Positions 1 through 6,447 of a stretch of DNA of 64,000 bases are shown here, piece by piece. The stretch is from positions 1,612,001 to 1,676,000 of the forward strand of contig CP065007.1 of the NCBI GenBank assembly GCA_016699715.1, in the 5' to 3' direction. Position 1 is the first letter of the stretch. Each line of letters begins with the position of its first letter. The DNA is from Candidatus Competibacteraceae bacterium. Its GTDB lineage: Bacteria; Pseudomonadota; Gammaproteobacteria; Competibacterales; Competibacteraceae. The position numbers were made by a program, and so were the translations under genes. The notes under the pieces are model-generated. The model had not been told where the DNA came from, made no database searches, and worked only from the letters and a program-made list of their open reading frames with translations.

Positions 1-470
1 TCAGCCCGCACCTCAAACAAATGGATGCTTGCATTTTCAATGACGGGCCGATGGGTTTGCGCGAACTCATGGTCGTGCGGCCATTGGATCAGCGGTTTTC
101 CTACGACCCCGCCAAGAACGTGCTCTTCCTGAATTTCGAGGGTCTGTCGGTGCGCAGCCATGAGGATATCCAGCGCATTCGCGCGGCGATCAGCGGTCGG
201 CTGGAGCCGCTCGGCAAGCGGGTGTTCGGTATTGTCAACTACGACAATTTCTCGATTACTCCGGAATTGATGCAGGAGTACATGGATATGGTCAGCGACT
301 TGCTGCAGCGCTACTACCTGGGCGTAACCCGCTACACCACCAACACTTTCCTGCGGGCGCAGCTTGGCGATGCCCTGCGCCAGCGCGACCTCGCGCCCCA
401 TATTTATGAAACCGCCGCCGAGGCGGCGGCACGACTCGATCCATCCAAGGCATCCAAGGGGAACGCTTGA
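1..470 (+). CDS. Acyl-CoA:acetate/3-ketoacid CoA-transferase, C-terminal part (cut by window start)
   Basis: The frame is open from the first bases of the window, so the visible 156 or so residues are the tail of a longer protein. The segments GLRELMVVRPLDQRF, FNFEGLSVRS, and the run from VNYDNFSITPEL to RYTTNTFLRAQLGDAL resemble the C-terminal extension of YdiF-type acetate/propionate CoA-transferases as I remember them. Such enzymes move CoA between acetate and other short acyl groups. The catalytic glutamate would lie upstream of the window, so activity cannot be judged. The first ATG inside the window (base 21) is internal and not the start. The substrate is unknown. Confidence 0.55.
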   Translation, partial: SPHLKQMDACIFNDGPMGLRELMVVRPLDQRFSYDPAKNVLFLNFEGLSVRSHEDIQRIRAAISGRLEPLGKRVFGIVNYDNFSITPELMQEYMDMVSDLLQRYYLGVTRYTTNTFLRAQLGDALRQRDLAPHIYETAAEAAARLDPSKASKGNA

Positions 471-471
471 A

Positions 472-518
472 CAACGATGGAGCCAACCATCCAGGGCGAT
501 GCGCTGGCCCCATCGTTG
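472..518 (+). terminator. Possible terminator or stem-loop after the CoA-transferase
   Basis: CAACGATGG at 472-480 pairs perfectly with CCATCGTTG at 510-518 across a loop of about 29 bases, directly after the CoA-transferase stop. No T-tract follows, so intrinsic termination is uncertain. It may only be a repeat. Confidence 0.25.
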
Positions 519-588
519 GTTATACCCGCCGAAGGACTCCGCACACCAAACGCGCGCGCACGGCTCCAACAAGATAAGGAACCACACC

Positions 589-941
589 ATGAGCAGTCTC
601 CGTCCGGCACAGTTGGGTCCCATCGTCGGCCACACCTCGGACACCACCGCAAGGCTCTGGATTCGAGGGGGTTCAAGTGACGAAGGCACCGCTATCGACG
701 AGCAACGCCACACCATCGGCGTCATCGCCATCACCCAGGAAAACGGGCGACGCCCGCGCACCCGGCTCGTGCGTGGAACTTCACCCAGAAAGACAACTTC
801 TGTCGCGCGGACCTGAACGCCGCCGACCGACGCATCCTGGTGACGCCGTTCGGGACCGACGGCAGGGTGATCGAGAAGGGTGGCTGGTTCGGCGCCAAGG
901 GCACGCTTATCGGCTCGCAGTTGGAGCTGGCGGGCTGGTAA
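589..941 (+). pseudogene. PhoD-like phosphatase remnant with internal deletion
   Basis: An ATG at 589 sits behind a good ribosome site (ATAAGGA, 574-580). It opens a frame reading MSSLRPAQLGPIVGHTSD, then TTARLWIRG, which resembles the N-terminus of PhoD-like alkaline phosphatases. Near base 770 the sense moves to another frame, which reads WNFTQKDNFCRADLNAADRR, then a VTPFGTDGRVIEKGGW stretch, and stops at 939-941. That looks like the C-terminus of the same kind of protein. A metallophosphatase of this family needs several hundred residues, so the catalytic core has been deleted and the ends joined out of frame. The family assignment comes from remembered sequence similarity of the ends only. 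Confidence 0.5.
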
Positions 942-1115
942 GTCAAGCATGTTTTTGCAGAGGCGCCGCCCAGAACAGAATATTCACTAACTCAGAATGG
1001 CCAGAGGCTATTCAGCATTATCAGTCAGATAAAACTCCTGGATAATGAAATCAGAAGCGCCAAACAAGCTACTCCAGCAGATGCCAAAACCCGCGCCATT
1101 GAGCCTAAAAATTAG
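942..1115 (+). pseudogene. C-terminal fragment of an HxlR-type winged-helix regulator
   Basis: Immediately after the phosphatase remnant's stop the same frame continues without a start codon as VKHVFAEAPPRTEYSLTQNG, then QRLFSIISQIKLL, ending at TAG 1113-1115. The core 'PPRxEYSLTxxG' is the hallmark of the wing strand and final helix of HxlR-family transcriptional regulators (usually 'PPRVEYSLTELG'). The N-terminal half of the winged helix is missing. Its direct abutment to the PhoD remnant marks a deletion junction that joined two unrelated genes. Confidence 0.55.
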
Positions 1116-1123
1116 GCATCTCC

Positions 1124-1531
1124 ATGATTCATTTGATTTCGTTTAAAACGGCGAAGTTTGATACCACCAAAGAACGGCTAAATCCGTTCAACCCAATTTC
1201 GGGTGAGAGTGTGCTCATCTGGTTACGTGAGAACGCACTCGGCTCCTCATATTCTTCGACGAAACCGGATACCGAGGACTGGGGTTGGTATATGGATGTA
1301 TCAAACGACGTCTCTTCATACCTTGTGGGTTCAATTGCGTATACTGAAAAAGAACCGGTTCTTGGTGAGAAAATTGAGTGGCTCATCCAAATCCACAAAA
1401 ATCGATCCCTGAAAGAAAAAATTTTGAGGAGAAATAAAATGACCGCTGATGATGCTCTTGTGGCAACGATACTGGGTGCTCTTCGCGGCGACGCGGCCTT
1501 TACCGATATTGAGGTGAATGGAGACGCTTAA
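1124..1531 (+). CDS. Hypothetical protein, unrecognised
   Basis: A 135-residue ORF with noticeably lower GC than the surrounding core genes. I recognise no family. It has no signal peptide or membrane segment. It is rich in charged and aromatic residues, with a central EDWGWYMDVS stretch and a LVGSIAYTEKEPVLGEK segment, and ends in a short Ala-rich helix. The start at 1124 has no convincing ribosome site, and a small hairpin (GCCTAA/TTAGGC, 1103-1117) lies just upstream. It sits between gene fragments and an IS630 element, so it may be an intact piece of cargo or a truncated gene. An antitoxin or immunity role is conceivable from size and context, but nothing in the sequence shows it. Confidence 0.45.
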   Translation: MIHLISFKTAKFDTTKERLNPFNPISGESVLIWLRENALGSSYSSTKPDTEDWGWYMDVSNDVSSYLVGSIAYTEKEPVLGEKIEWLIQIHKNRSLKEKILRRNKMTADDALVATILGALRGDAAFTDIEVNGDA

Positions 1532-2648
1532 TAACCATCGGAATCAGGTCTTGTCTTTTGCGGCACTACTCCCATCGCAGTTGTTTCCCCAGTCAGACCG
1601 ACGACGTCGGAAATATACTTTAAATTAAGTCAAAATTTACTTTATAGTTGTTTTGTTTTACGGTGTTCCGAGGGTTAATCGGAAGGCCTGAAAGAGGCTG
1701 GAGCGCGCACCATGATTCGACTGGTTTTCTCTGATGAGACGCGGGAACGCCTGCGTCACGAACGAATTCATCATCCGCATCCCCGGGTGCGGCAACGGTT
1801 GACGGCGCTTTATCTGAAGAGTGAGGGCAGGTCGCATCAAGCGATTTGCGCGAGTCTGGGGATCACCAAGCCAACCCTGATTGGCTACCTGCGATTGTAT
1901 CAAGAGGGCGGCTGGGCGGCGCTGACGAGCTGTCGATTCCGCCAAGCCCGCAGCGCGCTGGCGCCGTATGAAGGGGTGATCGTGGCGGCGTTCGCGCGGC
2001 GCCCGCCGGCAACCCTGGTCGAGGCCCGTGCCCGCATCGCCGAACTGACCGGGATTGAGCGCAGTCCCGCCCAAGTGGGCAAGGTGCTTAAACAGTTTGG
2101 ACTGGGACGGCGCAAGACCGGGGCGATCCCGGGACCGGCGCCGACGGCGGAACGCCGGGCGGAACAGGCCCGCTTCGAAGCCGAGGCGCTGACCCCGCGG
2201 CTGGAAGAGGCGCAAGCCGGACGGCGCGAAGTTTTTTTTTGGACGCCGCCCACTTCGTCCACGGGCTGTTCCTGAGTTGGGTCTGGTGCCTGGCGCGCTG
2301 CTGGCAGCCGACGCCCAGTGGCCGGCATCGGCTCAGCGTGCTGGGGGCCTTGAACGCGACGACCCATCAACTGATCACCGTCACCACGGACGCCTATATC
2401 AACAGCCAGCACGTCTGCCGGATGCTGTACAAACTGGCGGCGCTGGGCTTGACGGTGCCGATCACGGTGGTGCTGGACAATGCCCGCTACCAGCGCTGTC
2501 GGCTGGTTCAGGACACCGCCGCCGCCTTGAACATCGAACTGCTGTTTCTCCCGGCCTATTCGCCCCAATTCAACCTGATCGAACGGTTCTGGGTAGTGTC
2601 CCTCAGTTTCCGTGATGAGCTTTCCCATTTTAGTGACAAGTTGGCATT

Positions 2649-2680
2649 CTCGATGGCGGTCATGGTTCCATCGAGGAGGT
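2649..2680 (+). promoter_or_regulatory. Hairpin overlapping the ribosome site of the IS1-family transposase
   Basis: CTCGATGG (2649-2656) pairs with CCATCGAG (2668-2675). The strong ribosome site GAGGAGG (2674-2680) overlaps the 3' arm, just before the ATG at 2685. Transcripts entering the element from outside could fold and hide the site, a known way for insertion sequences to limit transposase synthesis. The pairing is seen in the sequence. The role is inferred. Confidence 0.35.
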
Positions 2681-2684
2681 CGGC

Positions 2685-3988
2685 ATGGACTGGGAAACGT
2701 TGTATTGTCCGAATGAACGGTGCGAGCACTACGGAAAACCTTTTAAAACTGGTGGGTTATACCGTTTCTCGATAGGTATTACCTGCCCACGCGCCTGCTG
2801 GGATTGCGCTATGCTTTATCCTGGCCCACCAGTTAAAAAGTCAAAATCTACCGGGAATTGGTATTAGTACGCAATGGCAGCAGTCGAGGCGAACCTCAGG
2901 CGCGCTGCCGGAGCTGCGGGAGTACGGTGACCTTGCGTTATGGGACGGCTTACTATGGGCTGGAAGCCGATCCGGTGCAATTTGAGACCGCCCTGCGCGC
3001 GCTGGCCGAGGGGAATTCGCTGCGGGCCACCGCGCGCATCGTCGAAGTGGATAAGGACACGGTTTGCGCTTGGCTGGATCGAGGTGCCCGGCAATGCCGG
3101 GCGGTCGTGCTGTCCTTGTGGCGAAACTTGCCGGTCACCGAATGCCAATTGGATGAATTGTGGAGCTTTATCCATACCAAACAAGAAAACTTGCCTGGCG
3201 CCAAGGAGTATGTCGAGACCTATGGCGACGCTTGGGTGTGGTTGGCGTTTGCGCCGGTCTGGCGCCTGATATTGGGGTTTGTCATCGGCAAACATGATCA
3301 AACCCAGGCCGACCGGCTGGTGGAACAAGTGGCGTCGGTGACCGATGAAACCGTGCCCTTTTTTACCAGCGATCAATGGCCTGCTTATACGCAAGCGTTG
3401 TTGAACATGTATGGGGAATGGTACTGTCCGCCCCGCTGCGGGACGCGCGGCCCGCATCCCAAACCCCGCCGGCGACCGCATGCCGATCTGCTGTATGCCC
3501 AAGTGATCAAGCATCGAAGGGGTGGGCGTATCACCGCGATCTCCACTCAAGTCGTTTTTGGGGACCGGGCGACCGTCGCGGCGCGACTGGCCCAATCGCC
3601 CGTCAGTCAAACCATCAATACCAGTTTCGTCGAGCGGGACAACCTGACCCAGCGGCAGCAGAACCGCCGCCTGACCCGTCGCACCAACGGGTTCTCCAAG
3701 AACTTGTCTTGGTTCGAAAAACAGTTGTGGTTGTCGTTGGCCTACTACCATTTGGTGTTACCCCATGACAGCTTGCGCCGCTCGTTGCCGGTCACCGAGC
3801 CGACGCGCGGATCGGGTTCTCCCCGTCGATGGTGTTCCATCACGCCTGCGATGGCGGCCGGCGTGACCCATCACATCTGGACCACCCGGGAGCTGTTATC
3901 GTATCGGGTCTCACCGCTGTATTGGGCAGAATGCCCCCATCTTGAAAAATTGTTCCCCGGTTGGCCTGAAGCTCATCACGGAAACTGA
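2685..3988 (+). pseudogene. IS1-family transposase, zinc ribbon split by an 85-bp insert
   Basis: The reading frame starts at ATG 2685 (MDWETLYCPNERCEHYGKPF), which supplies the first half of a Cys4 zinc ribbon. The second half (RCRSCGS) follows from 2858 in a different frame after a small insert. The 376-residue remainder (TTG 2858 to stop 3988) has an HTH region, QLDELWSF, FTSDQWPAY and SFVERDNLTQRQ. Those hold the presumed D, D and E catalytic residues, and FSKNLSWFEKQLWLSLAYYH is typical of IS1 InsB-like C-termini. The stop codon lies inside the right terminal repeat. A shortened product from TTG 2858 is possible but would lack the DNA-binding ribbon. Confidence 0.75.
2748..2832. repeat. 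85-bp palindrome-ended insert (mini-element) inside the IS1-family transposase
   Basis: ACTGGTGGG at 2748-2756 is the exact inverse complement of CCCACCAGT at 2825-2833. TTAAA flanks the insert on both sides (2743-2747 and 2833-2837), as expected for a short target duplication. It separates the two halves of the transposase zinc ribbon. No coding content is visible in the 60-odd central bases. It could be a very short non-autonomous element or a fold-back repeat. No second copy was noticed in this window. Confidence 0.5.
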
Positions 3989-4352
3989 GGGACACTACCC
4001 GGTTCTGGAAGTTGGTGAAAAAATGCTGCTTGCACACCGAGTATTATCCCACGTATCCAGAATTTAAAAGCGCGATTCTCGATTTCATTAAAACCGCTCA
4101 TGTAAAGAAAAAAGGCACCCTCAAATCATTACTGACTTTTAATTTCCAATCCTTCAAAGAAGTTAAAATTGGAATTAGCTAAAGTATACCAAGCGCATCC
4201 GCAGGTGAGCGCATCGAAACTTGCTTGAATGGGTGCCGCAACCAAGACCGTGTCATATTGCGGATGGCGGGTACGCGGTACTTTGCGGTTTGCGGCAACC
4301 TGGGGGTTTATAATCCGTCGCCGAACCGTCCTCACCCCAACCGGAAACCCGC

Positions 4353-5384
4353 ATGGATACTCTCACCCTCACCCGCCCCGACGACTGGCACCTGCACCTG
4401 CGCGACGGCGCGGCTCTGCGCGCGGTCGCGCCGCACAGCGCCCGCCAGTTCGCCCGTGCCATCGTCATGCCCAACCTGCGCCCGCCGGTGACGACGACCG
4501 CACAGGCCCTGGCCTACCGGGCGCGGATTCTGGACGCGGTACCGATGGGAGTAGAATTCCAACCTCTGATGACGCTGTATTTGACCGACAACACCCCACC
4601 GGCCGAAATCGCCCGCGCCCGATCTTCCGGTCACATCCACGCCTGTAAGCTCTATCCGGCCGGCGCGACCACGAATTCCGATTCCGGCGTGACCGACGTT
4701 CGCACGATCTACCCGGTACTGGAAGCGATGCAGGCTCAAGGCTTGCCGTTGTTGATCCACGGCGAAGTCACCGACCCGGACATAGACCTTTTCGACCGTG
4801 AAGCGGTGTTCATCGACCGGGTCTTGAACCCGATCGTTCGCGACTTTCCCGCGCTGAGGATCGTGCTGGAGCACATCACCACCCAGGATGCGGCGGACTA
4901 CGTGCGGGCAGCGCCGGTCACGGTCGCGGCGACGATCACCGCCCATCACCTGCTCTACAACCGCAACGCCATCTTCCAGGGCGGCATTCGACCACACTAT
5001 TACTGCCTACCGGTGCTCAAGCGCGAGCATCACCGACAAGCGCTGCTCAAAACCGCCACCAGCGGCGATCCCAAATTCTTCCTCGGCACCGACAGCGCCC
5101 CGCATCCACGCTCGGGCAAGGAAACCGCCCGCGGCTGCGCCGGCTGCTACACCGCCCATGCCGCGCTGGAGTTGTATGCCGAAGCCTTCGACAGCGCCGG
5201 CGCACTGGATCAACTGGAAGCCTTCGCCAGCTTCCATGGCGCGGATTTTTACGGCCTGCCGCGCAACAAGGGAACCGTCACCCTGTACCGCCAACCGACG
5301 GTTGTGCCCGCCTCGTTTCCGTTCGACGACAACGAGCTGATTCCGCTACGGGCCGGAGAGATGCTGGCGTGGCGTCTGGCGTAG
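4353..5384 (+). CDS. pyrC: Dihydroorotase
   Basis: The 343-residue protein matches the short E. coli-type PyrC in length and motifs. It catalyses the reversible cyclisation of N-carbamoyl-aspartate to dihydroorotate, the third step of pyrimidine synthesis, in the cytosol. Metal ligands are visible in DDWHLHLRDG near the N-terminus. Next come the likely carbamylated lysine in ACKLYPAGATTNSDSG, then LLIHGEV, VLEHITT and TAHHLLYNRN, and the catalytic aspartate in LGTDSAPH. The gene stands alone downstream of the IS630 right end. A terminator hairpin follows at 5400-5432. The start is the first ATG of the conserved N-terminus. Confidence 0.95.
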   Translation: MDTLTLTRPDDWHLHLRDGAALRAVAPHSARQFARAIVMPNLRPPVTTTAQALAYRARILDAVPMGVEFQPLMTLYLTDNTPPAEIARARSSGHIHACKLYPAGATTNSDSGVTDVRTIYPVLEAMQAQGLPLLIHGEVTDPDIDLFDREAVFIDRVLNPIVRDFPALRIVLEHITTQDAADYVRAAPVTVAATITAHHLLYNRNAIFQGGIRPHYYCLPVLKREHHRQALLKTATSGDPKFFLGTDSAPHPRSGKETARGCAGCYTAHAALELYAEAFDSAGALDQLEAFASFHGADFYGLPRNKGTVTLYRQPTVVPASFPFDDNELIPLRAGEMLAWRLA

Positions 5385-5399
5385 GCATGTACAAAACAG

Positions 5400-5432
5400 C
5401 AGGCCCCGCAGCGACATGGGCTACGGGGCCTG
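5400..5432. terminator. Terminator between convergent pyrC and peroxiredoxin genes
   Basis: CAGGCCCCG (5400-5408) pairs with CGGGGCCTG (5424-5432), followed by GTTTATTT on the plus strand. It lies between the converging pyrC and peroxiredoxin genes, so it could stop transcripts from both sides. Confidence 0.6.
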
Positions 5433-5513
5433 GTTTATTTCGGAACCGCTCGGCTTCCGATTGGAACCGGAAGCAAACGATCACCCTTACCGACTAAGAA
5501 GCCTCGTCCCGGC

Positions 5514-6173
5514 TTACAGCGACTTCTTGCAGAAATACCAGTCAGTGCATTCGTACTCACCCTGACTGACCCGCGCCTGAGCTTCCTCGGCGGTGGCCGG
5601 CGGCGGTACGATAACTTTGTCGCCTGGCTGCCAGCCCTCGGGGGTGGCAACCTTATTGGCATCGGAGGTCTGCAACGCCTGGACCAGACGCAGGAACTCG
5701 GCGATGGAGCGGCCGTTGCTCATCGGATAATAAACCATGGCACGCAGGATGCCGTTGGGGTCGATGATGAAGGTGGCGCGCACGGCGGAAGTATCGGCCG
5801 CGCCCGGATGAATCATGCCATAGGCCCGGGCCACGGCCATCGACAGGTCGGCGATGATCGGGAACTTGATTTCGACGCCGAACTTCTCCTGAATGTTACG
5901 CATCCAGGCCACATGCGAGTAGTGGCTGTCGATGGACAGGCCCAGCAACTCGCAATTCAGTTGGGCAAACGAATCCTGGGCCTTGGCGAAGGCCATGAAT
6001 TCGGTGGTGCACACCGGGGTAAAGTCGGCCGGATGGGAAAACAGCACCAGCCATTTACCCTGGTAGTCGGCTAGTTTTCGAACACCGTGGGTGGTGGGCG
6101 CCTCGAACTCGGGGGCACGCTCATTCAAACGGGGCAGACCAACAGTCTCTTTCACGGGAGTCATGGTTTCCAT
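5514..6173 (-). CDS. Peroxiredoxin (Prx6 / AhpC-TSA family)
   Basis: A thiol peroxidase that reduces hydrogen peroxide and organic hydroperoxides in the cytosol. The peroxidatic cysteine lies in HPADFTPVCTTEF, with the conserved upstream Pro and Thr. The DPNGILRAMVYYP and GRSIAEFLRLVQAL segments and the C-terminal arm are those of the long Prx6-like group. Two further cysteines near the end (YECTDWYFCKKSL) could act as resolving residues, as in related archaeal and bacterial enzymes. The start is placed at 6173 because GAGGA lies 7 bases upstream. The frame extends to 6200 without support. The product has 219 residues, a normal size. No reductase gene is adjacent. Confidence 0.9.
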   Translation of the reverse strand: METMTPVKETVGLPRLNERAPEFEAPTTHGVRKLADYQGKWLVLFSHPADFTPVCTTEFMAFAKAQDSFAQLNCELLGLSIDSHYSHVAWMRNIQEKFGVEIKFPIIADLSMAVARAYGMIHPGAADTSAVRATFIIDPNGILRAMVYYPMSNGRSIAEFLRLVQALQTSDANKVATPEGWQPGDKVIVPPPATAEEAQARVSQGEYECTDWYFCKKSL

Positions 6174-6280
6174 GGGATGTTCCTCGGTTAGCGGAATCAA
6201 TGTCGCAAACCCCCAGGGGAATGCACGGGATTAGAATATTGGAATTCGATTATTTACTAAAATTAATTATCGCTAATGAA

Positions 6281-6295
6281 GCCATATAAAATGGC
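6281..6295. promoter_or_regulatory. Inverted repeat in AT-rich region upstream of the peroxiredoxin
   Basis: GCCAT at 6281-6285 and ATGGC at 6291-6295 form a 15-bp palindrome around ATAAA. It lies in the AT-rich 247-bp gap that must hold divergent promoters for the peroxiredoxin and the ATPase. It could be an operator, but no regulator can be named. Confidence 0.2.
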
Positions 6296-6406
6296 TATAC
6301 CAAGGCGTGAGCCATCACCCGCCTTGCGGTGCTCCGCCAAACCGCTGGCCGAACCGGGGCGGCAAACCACCCTCCCAGCCAGGTAAAGGCGTGCATTCGC
6401 CGTCAG

Positions 6407-6412
6407 TATAAT
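6407..6412 (+). promoter_or_regulatory. Candidate -10 box for the P-type ATPase
   Basis: A perfect TATAAT lies 35 bases before the ATPase start. The -35 position holds only a weak match, so an activator may be needed. Nothing else is recognisable in this leader. Confidence 0.35.
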
Positions 6413-6447
6413 ATCCAAAGACCCTTAAAATATTGTGACATAGGACC

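Larger units (their letters stand above)
2592..3999 (+). mobile_element. IS1-family element (1408 bp) nested in the IS630 transposase
   Basis: The ends are a perfect 31-bp inverted repeat: 2592-2622 begins GGTAGTGTCCCTCAG and 3969-3999 is its exact complement. The target CGGTTCTG is duplicated at 2584-2591 and 4000-4007. Removing the element and one copy restores the IS630 transposase frame (GAA CGG TTC TGG AAG TTG). An 8-bp duplication and ends starting with GG fit the IS1 family. The transposase, with an N-terminal zinc ribbon and a C-terminal DDE domain, resembles the long single-ORF branch of that family (ISMhu11-like, from memory). It carries an 85-bp secondary insert at 2748-2832. Confidence 0.85.
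1712..4182 (+). pseudogene. IS630-family transposase, split by frameshift and by nested IS
   Basis: Part one (1712 to about 2240) holds the helix-turn-helix region (QAICASLGITKPTLIGYL). At a run of nine T (2232-2240) the meaning passes to the -1 frame, which reads LDAAHFVHGLFLSW, then VVLDNARYQ and NLIERFW. These are the three acidic residues of the DDE catalytic triad. The frame is cut at TGG 2590-2592 by the IS1-family element. It resumes at 4001-4008 as RFWKLVKKCCLHTEYYPTYP and ends with TAA at 4180-4182. Joined, the protein is about 360 residues, normal for the family. The T9 run could be a programmed -1 slippage site rather than a mutation. The nested insertion has inactivated this copy either way. 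Confidence 0.8.
1616..4186 (+). mobile_element. IS630-family insertion sequence, interrupted by an IS1-family element
   Basis: The transposase is of IS630/Tc1-mariner type. Proposed ends are TACTTTA at 1616-1622 and its complement TAAAGTA at 4180-4186, each flanked by TA (1614-1615 and 4187-4188), the usual IS630 target duplication. Subtracting the nested element and its duplicated target leaves about 1155 bp, a normal IS630 length. The terminal repeats are short and imperfect beyond about 7-9 bases, so the exact ends are approximate. The element carries a single transposase split by a frame change at 2230-2240 and by the nested insertion at 2592-3999. Confidence 0.75.
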
